A stretch of DNA of 64,000 bases, taken from positions 109,934,549 through 109,998,548 of the forward strand of contig CM043953.1 in NCBI GenBank assembly GCA_014529385.2, in the 5' to 3' direction. Below, piece by piece: positions 1 to 10,383 of the stretch. This DNA comes from Adiantum capillus-veneris (lineage: Eukaryota > Streptophyta > Polypodiopsida > Polypodiales > Pteridaceae). Within the stretch, counting starts at the first letter, position 1; each line of letters starts with the position of its first letter. Under the pieces are notes generated by a model, which was not told where the DNA came from, did not search any database, and was given only the letters and a program-made list of their open reading frames with translations. The position numbers and the translations under genes are program-made.

Positions 1-207
1 AGAAGGAAGATTTTCTTATATGATGCATGTGTTAGCAATGTCGTAAACTCATATGCAAAGCGTTTGGGATTCTTGAAAGGTTGTTATATAGGCACAGGTC
101 CCTCACTTGGATCTATGCTCTCAAGAGTCGAGACACAACAAACTCCAAGTCCAACTATCATTACAAGGGTGGTAGATGGAGCTTTTCCAAGCACCCCCAA
201 TGTATGA
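1..207 (+). pseudogene. Unknown coding-like fragment, cut by the window edge
   Basis: Frame 1 stays open for 68 codons from the window edge to a TGA at 205-207. Composition is that of an ordinary soluble protein, and an apparent frameshift follows. I recognise no domain. The stretch lies just outside the K1 insertion (target duplication ATTGA at 384-388 and 4460-4464), so it was once contiguous with the sequence after 4464. It could be a host gene remnant or part of an old transposon. Weak call. Confidence 0.25.
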
Positions 208-388
208 AGAGCCCACACTACTTGGTGAGAGGAAATTGTGCAACAAAGAAGAGAGAGGCAAGCAATGATGTTAGTTGTCATCGTCTAGATTATGTAATGC
301 AGTCAAAATAGCACAAAGTTTGATCTCGTCCGTGACATATCATATTTGAAACCATGGAGTCAAGAAATAGTGAATAAGAGGAGATTGA

Positions 389-468
389 TGTTAGGGGTTT
401 ATAGCCCTAACAAATATTCAAAGCAAACCACATATAGAATACAGGGAATTGACTACAGGTGACTATAG
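389..468 (-). repeat. K1 left (3') LTR, truncated
   Basis: The sequence begins TGTTAGGGG and aligns base for base with the start of the right LTR at 4069 for about 80 bp, then diverges abruptly at about 468. The missing roughly 310 bp includes the LTR inner end. Confidence 0.7.
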
Positions 469-531
469 AATACTGCAACATGCTCCTTTGCATCTTCATC
501 CTAGTCAGTAGTTGTGTTCCTCTCCGGTAGT

Positions 532-1551
532 TCATGAATCCACCTCATCTTCAGGTGCTTTCATTGGAACTTCAACATCTTCTCCATTGAGTATCTCATC
601 CACAATAGACAATACTAGATCTTTAAATTGTTTTTGTCCATCTGCAACATCTACTTCTTTGTATGCAAATGCAATTGGAATTGTGACTACATCTGCTATT
701 AATTGTTCTTGAACTTTAGTTTCAATTTTAATTAACTTCACAGTATCACTCTGAGTATGCAATTGTTCAGGTTAATGATGTTTCTTCTGCTCCAACTGCT
801 TCTGCAGTTCCTCATATTGCTACTTCAGTTCATCATAATGCTGCTTCAGTTCATCATTTTGCTTCTACACAAACAAGCTCTCCTCCTGTATGTCTTCCTC
901 TGTGTCAATACTTACTTCCATCTCAGCTGCAACCTCATCCATTATATGTTCTTCAATGTTCTTACCCAACACTTCCTCAAGAGTGTTCAATAATTCCTCT
1001 CCAACATGCAGATGCTCTACCGCATTCTCTTGTCATGTGACTAGAACTGTATCTTCAATTAACTGCTCTTGAACTTCCTAATCTGCATTATCCATCAGTG
1101 TCACTTTACATTCAACACCCACTGGTTCAAGTTGGTCATGAACCTGTGGTTCCCCCTTATACTTCAACTGTATAAAATGATCTTTGAGTTCAATGGACTT
1201 CTTCTGCAACAACAGATTTTCTTCCTCGGCCTCTTCTTCAGCAAAGGCCTGGTATGGCTTACTAAACACATGAGCAGGTTCAAGTTTGGGATCAGGTTCA
1301 GGTTTCTCTTCAAAAAGATTGAAGAAAGATTCAAGGTAGGATGAAAACTTTGCAACCATTAGGCATTTCCTCTTGAACATATCGAATATCTTTGCACGTA
1401 GATGAAACACTGGGAGACGTGATTTAGACTCCGTATGCCAAAACAATTGATTTTCTTGAAAGTCTTGATTCAAGAAACACCCAAACTGATTTGATTCAAG
1501 TCTTGAAAATAAGAAGTTGAACTCTCCTTCACACTTTAAAAACACCACCAA
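532..1551 (-). pseudogene. K1 cargo ORF, acidic coiled-coil protein remnant
   Basis: An almost continuous minus-strand frame runs from 1551 to 532 with a few stops or shifts (near 1078, 867, 828 and 775). The N-terminal part (1551-1078) is acidic toward its end, with Glu-rich runs. The 760-870 part encodes heptad-like Glu/Leu/Lys/Gln repeats typical of a coiled coil, and the end (532-762) is again acidic. It belongs to no retroelement enzyme I know. It sits where K2 carries its post-integrase coiled-coil ORF (39833-40570), so it may be a diverged version of that accessory ORF; direct similarity is not evident by eye. It could also be a captured host fragment. Confidence 0.4.
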
Positions 1552-1648
1552 GATGGCTTACTCACATCCCCTCTCAAAAACATTAAAAAATCCACTTTGT
1601 AGTTACAAATCTCTCCAATCGGTGATATCTCCCTGAAACTGAAACTTT

Positions 1649-2265
1649 TCACGTGTGCTCCCTGAAAACTTCCCTTATGTCATCAAGCATGAAGACATAA
1701 AACCAATGAGATATAAGAATATCAACATCATCTCCTCCATCAACAACATCACAAAGAAATGTAGAACTATCTTCAGGAAAACCCACTTCATCATCATCAA
1801 GAACTTGCAAAAGGCTTGCATAATCAACAGTCAAAATCGTCTCCTCAGTATCAACAAAACCATTGACATCATGAACATGACCATATAAAGAATACAAATT
1901 TCCAAGAATACCATCAAGAAACTGAACTTCCTTGGGAAAAGATGGACTTCCAATCTCCATGCTGGATTCACAAAAGCACCAACATCATAAAGATCATTGA
2001 TGACAACATCATCATTCAAGACATCTTTTGTAACGTCAAGGTTTAAAGAAGACTCCACACTCATGATATGAGTAAATTGAAGATTCAAATCCTCAATTTG
2101 ATTATCCTTATCTAAAACAACTTGCTTAAGAGAATCATGAACTGCATAACAATAAGAAATATGCAAGTCAAATTCAGCTCGAACCTGAGGAATCTCCAAC
2201 ATCAATGATGCCTTCTCTTCTTGAAGTTGACTGATTTTGAAAATCGCTTCACTTGCTGCAACCAT
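1649..2265 (-). pseudogene. K1 cargo ORF remnant, unknown
   Basis: Two overlapping minus-strand frames (1831-2265 and 1649-1960) together look like one protein broken by a frameshift around 1900-1960. The first part has a heptad-rich segment containing SQLQEEKASLML and acidic residues; the second is acidic with many Asp. No catalytic or zinc motif is visible. It lies in the K1 interior between the gag start and the left LTR, on the element's sense strand. Function unknown. Confidence 0.3.
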
Positions 2266-2529
2266 TTTGAATGCCTGTCATTCTCCAACTCCAAATAAAT
2301 CTTATGGATCATCTCAACTTGAGAAATAACAAGCCTTTGTAGTTCAACAAATTTAGATGCATAACTTCTTGAAAATCAGTAATCTCAGGATCAGGGACCT
2401 GTACTGTGGAACTCAGTAAATCAGGGACCTTTGATATTAAAACTTGTAATTTGTGGACCTGAAATTCAAAACCCTTGTCTTCACGATTTGAATAACTCAT
2501 TCCACTTTTGGAAATTGGTTTTTAGTCTT

Positions 2530-3264
2530 CTAGACTCCAAAAAACACTTCTCCATCAACACAAACATCTTTCGAACTGTCACTTGTGGAATATTCCTCAT
2601 CAAGATACATCCAAAACTGATTCATCACATCATCCTCATCATCAACACACCTTATGTCTTTGTCTATCTTCATATCTTCCACTTCATTACATTGTAATCT
2701 GATGTCTCCTTGAATATCAATCTCTTCAAGGTTAATGTCCAAGGTTGGTATATGGGTTTGTATGGGATATTGGTGGCTTCTCTTTCTCACCTCCACTTGA
2801 ATTCCCTTCTTCTCAATCACCAATTCTTCTTTTAGATAACTTGCCTTATCTTCTTGCAAAGATGTGAGGTTTGGGGATAGTTGGCAGTCCTCTTGGCTCC
2901 TTTGGCTCATGAGATGCTCCTAGCTTCCTCCTTCTTCCTTCATCATGTTTTGAACTTCATCACCCTTGCATTGAACAACATGTCCTTCTTGAATCAACTT
3001 CTTCTCTTCAGTAATCTGAGTATCTACAACTTTGATTCCATATTCAAGAACATCAAAATCAGGTTGAAAAACATCAGGTGCTGAAAAATCAGATTCTAGC
3101 TTTGAAACTACAGATGCCTGAAAAACTATTGGTAATTGAAAACTGACAACTTGAAGTTGTTTTATGTTAGAACCACTATTAGGTTGATAAAAAGACAATT
3201 GGACATCATTATTGCTAAGGTAATCATCAAAACTCCTCTTCATTCTTCTTTGAAAGACCTTCAA
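2530..3264 (-). pseudogene. K1 cargo ORF remnant with one in-frame stop
   Basis: The frame is open from 3264 to 2530 except for one TAG at 2920-2922, giving a predicted product near 240 residues. It is hydrophilic and acidic toward the C-terminus, with several Asp/Glu clusters and no enzyme signature. Its length and single lesion suggest a real coding past. It may be an accessory protein of the K family or a captured host exon block. No similar stretch is recognisable in K2. Confidence 0.35.
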
Positions 3265-3454
3265 CCGCTTCTTGCAACCCTGATATCCGCCTTACGGTTG
3301 AGCATGACTTCCTCTTCTTACCAACATGACTATTATGCCAGTTGTGTGCATCATCAAGAAAATCAAAAGACCAATCTAGATCCTCTTGAGCATCACACAT
3401 GTCCTGATGACATGATGCATCCTAAAAACTCTACATAATTTGATACAACTCCCT

Positions 3455-3589
3455 TCACAACTTTGGCATGCAATACTTGAGACAAACATCCTCTTTTTTA
3501 CAAGGCTTACACATGTAAGGACATCGCTTTGAATATTGCCCATCTTTTTGACAGATGCCACACTTTTTCTTCTTCTTCTTTGTTGCCAT
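3455..3589 (-). pseudogene. K1 small Lys-rich Cys-cluster ORF
   Basis: An ATG at 3589-3587 opens a 44-codon frame that begins with a poly-lysine block. It then has CxxC-type cysteine pairs (CGIC, CKPC) and further single cysteines, reminiscent of a small zinc-binding module. It is not the canonical CCHC gag knuckle, because the histidine is missing. It could be an exon of a captured gene. The flanking minus-strand sequence is not open in any single frame, so a start without an intact gene is all that is visible. Confidence 0.3.
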
Positions 3590-3768
3590 AAAGAAAAGAT
3601 CAAACCAATAGAGAAGAATAATAACCGCATACTGAAATAATTTTGGAAAAACTGCATAAAGGTATGTACTGCATACTTTCAAGAAATAAAAACTACCTGC
3701 AACAGCAAACTGCAGTTGCTTGAACTAAACTGCAATTGACTACACAAAAGTTGCCTGCACAAAAACTG

Positions 3769-3951
3769 TCAAGAATCTGCAAACACCTGCAACTTGTCAG
3801 CAATTGTAATTTTGATTTCCCCTGGAAAATTTGGGAAGAATCCCTTCAATGATGTATGTTCCTCAAACTCTTCTTGTGGGGTTACCCAATTCAAGAATCC
3901 CCTCAGGTGGTCGAGGTCGACTAACATGTCAAGAACCCGATGTATTCCCAA
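3769..3951 (-). pseudogene. K1 gag N-terminal fragment
   Basis: The 60-codon minus-strand ORF matches the gag-proximal segment of K2 (46989-47240). Shared motifs include LVD.DHL.GF.NWVTPQ and EIKITIADKL. It sits directly inside the right (5') LTR, where gag begins. At about 3790 the similarity with K2 stops abruptly and the unrelated cargo starts, marking the replacement breakpoint. Confidence 0.6.
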
Positions 3952-4068
3952 ATACCATATGGTAAAGCTGAATTTGATACAACTGCAGCATCCGCTTCAC
4001 CAATCCTCCCAAGATGTTAAAAGATCGTTTCCATCTCCACAAAGAGACACCAACAGGATCGCTAAAGT

Positions 4069-4459
4069 GGCAGGGATTTACAGCCCTAACAGATATTCAA
4101 TGCAAACCACATGTAGAATATAAGGAATTGACTACATGTGACTGCACATTACACCATGAAAACTGCAAAGTGTGTGAACACAAGAGAACGTGGCTAAGCA
4201 AGAGAAAGTATTGTGCTACCTTGTATTCATCATCAATATCCATTACATTCCCAAAAACAGCAAAAAACACTAACAAGAAGGAGAACCAATTGCCAAGTGT
4301 CCGTTTGTTACCTATAAAAACTACTACACTCCATATGACCATTTGAATGTTTAAAACTACCTAGGCATAAAGTCCTTGTGTAAACAAACCCCTAAGGGTT
4401 AAAGCTAAGACCTTAGTTACAATCAAAAAGTAATTGCCCTGACACATCATGCACTAACA
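4069..4459 (-). repeat. K1 right (5') LTR, 391 bp
   Basis: This LTR matches the K2 right LTR (47296-47681) along its length, including the near-terminal motif aagctaagaccttagtta and the end CACTAACA. It is followed immediately by the target duplication ATTGA. Confidence 0.75.
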
Positions 4460-4464
4460 ATTGA

Positions 4465-5639
4465 AAGGGACTACACCCTTGAAAATGATCATTTGGCATG
4501 CAATGTAGAGCAATCAATCTATGTAAAGGAAGTTAATCTTCCACGTGAACAATGGGCCTTGTGCAAGATGCCAATTCATTGTATTAGGAAGTGTTTTGGT
4601 GTTGTGGGCAGAAAAAATTGTGATAACACTCTGAATAGTCGTGGCACAGGTTTGGTCACATCATGCTTTTGGTCAGAAAGATCCTACAAAGACAAAACCA
4701 TAGCACAATGCTATGATTTTTCAATCATGATGTGGAGCACACGAAGGCAATTAAAAAAATAGGTGAAGGAGGTACCGATTTTCCCTACATATGGCCCATT
4801 GCAAGGGGAACAAATATCTCAAGAGAAGAGCTCGCTAGGCTTACAATGGCAGTTTTCAAGTGGCCGGTCCACACCAAACTACAAGGGAAGCAAGGTTTCC
4901 TCACAATGTGGAGAAGGAGGTTCAAGTAGTAGGTGATCAAAGTGGAGGCATGGTATTTCAAAAGAAGCACAAAAAAGGATTGAGACAACTATAGTGATGG
5001 CTGCAACCTTCTTAGAGAAAGTCTCTATGATTCCAAAGAAACATTTCATGTTCTGTATACTCACTAAAGGCTATTATGATGTTAACATCAGAGGCAATCC
5101 AACAAGCTATACATGTCTAGATTTCCAAAAAAGGGTGATACCTCAAAAGTCATTCATTGCTTGTAAGCACATGTATTATGTGTATGTGTATGTGCATGTC
5201 TTGGGACTTCAACCTAAGGAGCACATGGTAATGCATCAACCTACAAAGACCCCCATGGATATTGCGTCCATACTTAGTCAACCCCGTATTGCAATCCCCA
5301 TTCAGTAAACCCTTAAGTTTCAACATAAAAATAGACAACCCCATTTTTCCCCTTCCCCTATTTAGTTAACTACTATGCTCTCAAGTTTTTGATCACACAA
5401 TGTTGGTTTTGTAGTGCTTTTGTGACACTTATTGTGTTGATAATTCCTTTGTCCTTTTGTGCATAAACTTGTTGGGTGGTTTTGGACTTTGTTTAGAACA
5501 TGTATATTTGCTCTAAAAATGACTCTACAAGGCTTGTAAAATAGTGCAACATTTAAAAATCACAAAAATAGAAGCTCATTAAATAAATGCACTTGTTTAG
5601 GGCACATAGGGTATACAAAGGCCCTCAATGTTGTGCGTA
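4465..5639. other. Unassigned sequence with short plus-strand ORFs
   Basis: This is the pre-insertion sequence on the far side of K1. The longest plus-strand frame (4493-4762, 89 codons) has several Cys and basic residues; a second (4732-4929) overlaps it. Neither resembles a family I can name. The rest is AT-rich with many stops. It may be host intergenic DNA or the eroded upstream part of the gypsy remnant that follows. Confidence 0.3.
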
Positions 5640-6765
5640 CAAGCTTCTACTGGATTGGGAAAAAGGTGAAGAAGCTATGCTATGTTTGCTAATGATTGAC
5701 ATGCCAAAGGATTAAAGCAAAGAGAAATAAACTCTACGGTACACTTCACCACATGATATTCCAAATGAAGTGGGAGGGCATAAGTATGGAGTTTTTCATT
5801 AGATTGCCTACGGTCCAACGAGGATATAATTCATTTATGGTGATTGTTGACCTACTCACTAAGGTTTCACATCTCATTCCAATCAAGACAACCTTTACTA
5901 CCTCTGACATTGTGCGATTGTTTGTTAAGGAGATTTTTAGATTGCACGGATTGTCCAAATGGATTGTAAGACATGAAATTTACTTCAAATTTTTTGGTCT
6001 CTCTCTTCAAGGTCATTAAAACAAAGTTAAACTTTAGCACTGCATATCATCCCTAATGAGATGGGAAAACGAAATGGGTCAACCAAGGCGTTGGAAACCC
6101 AAATCTTATTGTAGTAGGGAGCTTAAGCGATGGATTTAATTTCTACATCTAATGGAGTACGCTTACAATGCTTCACACCATCAAAGCATTGGCATGACCC
6201 CATTTTGTGCACTGTATGATCAAGAATATATCTCTCCACTCAAATTTTCATCTCCTGCCATAAGAGTTGAAACTTTTAAGAGGATGTTCAAAGAGATGGT
6301 AAACAAAACTAAGGCCATTTGGAAGAATATTCAAGTCGCTCAAGATTGCCAAAAGAAGTATGTTGATAGTAATATATCTAAAAGAAGATGGTAAACCAAA
6401 CTAAGGCCATTTGGAAGAATATTCAAGTAGCTCAAGATTGCCAAAAGCAGTATGTTGATAATAAGATATCTAAAAGAAGATGTTCAAAGAGATGGTAAAC
6501 CAAACTAAGGCCATTTGGAAGAATAATCAAGTAGCTCAAGATTGCCAAAAGCGGTATGTTGATAGTAAGATATCTAAAAGAAGATTCAAGGATGAGAAAA
6601 AAATTCTTTGCATCACTTAAAAACAAGTAGCTTGTTTTTAAGTAGCTTGTCATTTGGGAGTTATACGAAGCTTAAACCACATCAATGTGGTCTTTATGAA
6701 GTCATCAAGTGTATAGGTATTCAAGATTTCAAGTTGAAGTTGTTGTTACCATATACATGTGGTAG
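5640..6765 (+). pseudogene. Degraded Ty3/gypsy integrase remnant
   Basis: Two plus-strand pieces (5696-6019 and 6152-6394) carry the gypsy integrase core: CQR of the zinc region, ISMEF (the first Asp of the DDE triad is replaced by Glu), VIVDLLTK, SHLIPIKTT and EIFRLHGL, then EYAYN and the GMTPF segment. The usual SDRD motif containing the second catalytic Asp is unrecognisable. Several shifts and stops separate the pieces. A C-terminal segment is visible to about 6740. The orientation is opposite to the D, K and B elements. This is the oldest-looking pol fragment here. Confidence 0.65.
6282..6590 (+). repeat. Three imperfect tandem repeats (92-104 bp) in the integrase remnant
   Basis: The block starting atggtaaac.aaactaaggcc recurs at 6296, 6388 and 6492. 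The second copy lacks the short atgttcaaag lead that precedes the first and third. The copies share gaagaat.ttcaagt and the ending tctaaaagaaga. This is local duplication after loss of coding constraint. Confidence 0.8.
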
Positions 6766-6768
6766 TGA

Positions 6769-6972
6769 TGTGTGTGAACACACTTAGGACCATCGGGGCA
6801 TTTTTCCCTCACTAGGAGGTTTTTTCCCCCGTGCATTGTATATACGCCCATCACTCTAGGGCTATCTTATCTTTCCATTGCACACTAAGTAATACACTCT
6901 ATGTTGTGTGCCTTGAGCTTCCTTCAACTTCTCCAAGCTGTGTGTGTTTTCCTGCAAACCTAATTCCAATAA
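6769..6972 (+). repeat. Copia H 5' LTR, about 204 bp, with TATA box
   Basis: The stretch runs from TGTGTGTGAACAC to a boundary just before a degenerate initiator-methionine primer site (6974, TGGTACCAAAGTAGG). It contains gtatatac near 6838-6845 as a possible TATA box. No second LTR copy remains, so both ends are estimates. Confidence 0.5.
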
Positions 6973-7334
6973 TTGGTACCAAAGTAGGTTGCGTTCTCCT
7001 GGGCTTAGTCGCCAGCAGCTCCAGCACACGCCTGCTCACTTTCTCCGATTTTTGTGATCTTTGGCGAGCGTCAATAGATCAATAAATACTTCAAGAGAAG
7101 TTGGTAGAGCTCGATCTGCTCATGATTTTCATTTGGGCTCGTTTCGGCATTCATTTCCACTATAGGCAATACTACATAGGCTATATTGTTATTTTATGCA
7201 AAATTTTTGTTAGTGTCATTTTCTACATGACAAGTCCCTCACAATCTTCTACAATTTCTGCTATATAGCACGTGTTGTTCCTGCTTCATTTCTCCTCTTT
7301 TCGAGCAGTTTTCACATCAAGTGCAACATTTGTC

Positions 7335-8340
7335 ATGGTTGACAACAACACATATGTGTTTAAGATGTTTGTTGTTGAGCATAGATTGGATGGGGACAAT
7401 TATGCTATGTCGGCTTATATGATGCAACATGTCCTTGTGTTAAAGGGCATTTGGAATATTGCACAGAGCATTGATGTACGCCTCGGTTCTCAGGATGTAG
7501 GCGATGTTGAGGTTGTTGCAGGTTTTGTGGCAAGGATTGCTATTGTTAGAATTGTTTTGCCTACGGTTGAGCAAGCTCGTTGGGATGTAAAAGATGCACA
7601 AGCTCATGCATTGATTGTGTTTTTTGTGAAGTGCACTATTGCTCCTCATATTTGTTCAGCAAAATCTGCAAAACGGGCTAGGGATATTCTGGGACTAATC
7701 TTTATGCAAGTTGCAATGAGGCTACAATTGCATTGTTCCATAAAGAGATGGAGTCAAAGATTATGCATGAGGAAGATGAGATGGACACTTTTCTTGCTGG
7801 TGTCAAGGATATCAATAAGTAACTTATTTTTGCAAGCGAAGTCATTTTTGACAGTTCCCTTGTACAAATTGTTCTTGATGCTTTTCCAGATTCTTATTAG
7901 ACTTTTGCTAGTACTTGGAGACTTATGACCAAAGGAAATCCAAAATTTGTCAAGTTTGATGTATTATGCACATTGTTGTTGCAAGAGTCGCTTTCCAAAA
8001 AAAGCAGGGCTAAACAGTGTGCAGTTGAATAGGCCTTTATTGCTACTCAAAGAAAAGGTGGTAACAACAATGTAGCCACTTCTCATGGTTCTTCTGTGAG
8101 CGGTAAATCACATGTTCCTAATGCCTTTGCTGGCAGCAATTTGTATGGGAATTCTGGTGAAAAGGGCAAAAAGAAGATGTGTTGCCATTATTGTAAAGCT
8201 AATGAACACTTGATCAAGCAGTGTCCTAAGTTGAAGGCAAAAGAGGCTAAGAAGAAAGAGGTTAGTTCCACTACAAATACAGCTATTGTTGAGTCTTCTG
8301 TGAAAGGAGAGTGTGATGCTGATGTTAATGCAGAATGGGC
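7335..8340 (+). pseudogene. Copia H gag, frameshifted
   Basis: The ATG at 7335 follows the LTR and primer site. The frame encodes a copia-type gag start with a LDGDNY motif near residue 20. A frameshift near 7690 moves the remainder to another frame, with stops around 7819, 7897 and 8030. A CCHC zinc knuckle (CCHYCKANEHLIKQC) lies at about 8178-8222 in the 8096-8503 frame, followed by Lys-rich sequence. A second shift near 8340 precedes the protease. It lies on the plus strand, opposite to element A, which truncates H. Confidence 0.75.
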
Positions 8341-9802
8341 TTTAGTGCAAAGTGCACTTATGATCCTTTTGTCCATGATGCATGTATGTCAGTTGTTGCA
8401 GATGCTCATGTATGGTACTTTGACAGTGGTGCTACAAAGCACATTACCTCTCATCATGACTTGTTTACCTCTCTCGACGATGTCCCTTATGGGAATTCAG
8501 TGACTTGTGCCAACAATGCCTCTTATTTGGTCAAGGGAGTTGGAGAGATTGTGCTAACTTCTACAAATGGTAGTTCTTTCACACTTGTTGATGCATTGTA
8601 TGTACCTGGGATCAAGAAGAATATTTTGTCTATATCTGCACTTGCTAGACTTGATCTTATTGTGAAATTTATGGAGGACAAATGTACATTTCATGATCTC
8701 AATTTTGGTGATGAGATTGTTGCATCATGCATTTTATGTCGTGGGCTGTATAAGCTCACTTTTTATGACAAGTGTGGGTAGAATTTTGCAAATGCAATTG
8801 TGGATTTAAAGGCTATTTCAGATGCAAAACTTTGGGATACACGTTTTGGACATCTAAATTTTGCCAGGTTGCTGCATTTGCAAAAATCTGATATGGTTGC
8901 TTCTTTGCCCCCTCTTGAAGCACCTGTGAAGCATGATTGTGAAGGCTGTATTTTGGGTAAGATATAGCGTTTGAAGTTTCCAAAGCATGGTTCAATTAGG
9001 GCTACATGCAGGTTGCAACCCATGCAAACTCCATCCTTGGGCAATTACCTTTACTTCGTGACTTTCAATTGATAATAACTCCAGGCATGCATGGGTGTAT
9101 CCTCTTAAGGCAAAGTCCAAAGTGTTTTTGTGCTTTAAGCAATTTCTGGCTATGGCTAAAAATGTCTCAAAATGTACTATGGACACCCTCCCCTCCGTTT
9201 TGATTGAAGAGGGGAGTATATGTCTCATGAATTTAATGCATTTCTAGCTAGTCATGGGATAAAACACCAATGTGTAGTGATGTATACATCTCAGCAAAAT
9301 GGTGTTGCTGAGAAGAAACACAGGTCTCTTATGGAAATTGCACAATGTACAGTCAAAAGTCAAGCTTTACCACATTCGTTTTGGCTTGATGCTATTATGT
9401 GTGCCACTTATGTACTTAATAGGTGTCCTACAAAATCTTTGCAGTCTATGCCTCCCTATGAAGCATGGCATGATAGAAAGCCTTCTATTGAGCACATGCA
9501 CGTTTTTGGTTGTTTGGCTTATGCTTTGGTGCCACAAACATAGCATTGAAAATTGGATGATAAGGTTGTCAAATGCGTTTTTGTTGGCTATAGTGTTGAA
9601 AGCAAAGGTTACAAGTTGTACCATCTGCAAACAAAGCGTGTCTTGGTTTCTCAAGATATTATGGTTGTGGAAGATTTTGTTCAGTCTTTGCTGTCATGTA
9701 GTAGAGATAGTAATGTAAGCTCACAGGAAATTTATGACAGTTTATTGCCTCTTTTCAATGGAGGAAGTTTGAATCTAAATTCAAATGAGGCAAATGTACA
9801 GT
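8335..9802 (+). pseudogene. Copia H protease-integrase remnant, truncated by element A
   Basis: The protease motif WYFDSGATKHIT lies in the 8335-8781 frame. After a TAG near 8779 come integrase zinc-region motifs (FGHLNF, CEGCILGK), the late core (RGEYMS, then QQNGVAEKKHRSL with the catalytic Glu) and the C-terminal GYSVESKGYK block (to about 9620). The region between 8960 and 9220, with the first catalytic Asp, is heavily shifted. RT and RNase H are absent: the sequence stops at the A insertion (9802) and does not resume at 18302. H was dead before A arrived. Confidence 0.75.
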
Positions 9803-10053
9803 TGTGCGCTCCTTGCCGCACTGTCGAAGCAAGGGACTTGCCAATACACCGTATGCGAGCCACAAACGGCTCCAAGCACACAACAAGCCTAAACTAGCAA
9901 GCTCAAGAAAACAAAGGGTGTGTCACTCACCGCTCTACGCTCGCCTTCGTGGTGGATTCCTCGCCGCGATGAAGAAGAAGCTGCAGTCGTGCCGCGCTCA
10001 ACCGCTTCGCCGCCGTCGTGCCTTCGTAATGCTCGATCACACACACACTCTCC

Positions 10054-10089
<36 letters not shown>

Positions 10090-10383
10090 AGGAGGTGAAG
10101 AAGAAGAAGATGGAGATGGAGCAAGAGCACTCTTCAATTGCACAAATGAGAGAATGAGTAAAAATTAGGTTTAGTTGGCTTTTATAGGAGCTCACCCCAT
10201 TCACACTTGGGCGCCCATGCTTAACCAACTAATCCCTTGAATGTCCAAGTTAAAGTGCGCCTCTCATCGGCGATCACTCTACCTTTCCCTATTGGTCCGA
10301 CAAGCCCGGTACCTGACTCTACCAAATACATAATACGCGTCCATCGTAGGTGATGGGGTGTCCGTGAGCCGTGAGGGTTAACA
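9803..10383 (-). repeat. Element A left (3') LTR, 581 bp
   Basis: It is near-identical to 17707-18301. Its minus-strand TATA box (TATAAAAG, complement of 10180-10187) lies just upstream of the microsatellite (CT)n(CA)n at about 10052-10089. The length difference from the right LTR comes from that microsatellite. Confidence 0.95.

Larger units (their letters stand above)
389..4459 (-). mobile_element. K1: non-autonomous LTR retrotransposon, 4.07 kb
   Basis: The element is bounded by a perfect 5-bp target duplication ATTGA (384-388 and 4460-4464). Both ends carry the same LTR family: the left LTR is truncated (389 to about 468) and the right is complete (4069-4459). A gag N-terminal segment beside the right LTR reads on the minus strand and matches one in K2 (46989-47240), so the element is minus-oriented. 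Beyond that segment the interior shows no protease, RT, RNase H or integrase. Instead it carries broken ORFs I cannot assign. A single deletion probably removed the inner part of the left LTR and the adjacent polypurine tract. Confidence 0.8.

Noticed and set aside
4493-4929. Possible host gene on the plus strand
   Set aside because: Short frames without recognisable domains, no splice-consistent continuation and many stops; kept only as unassigned sequence.
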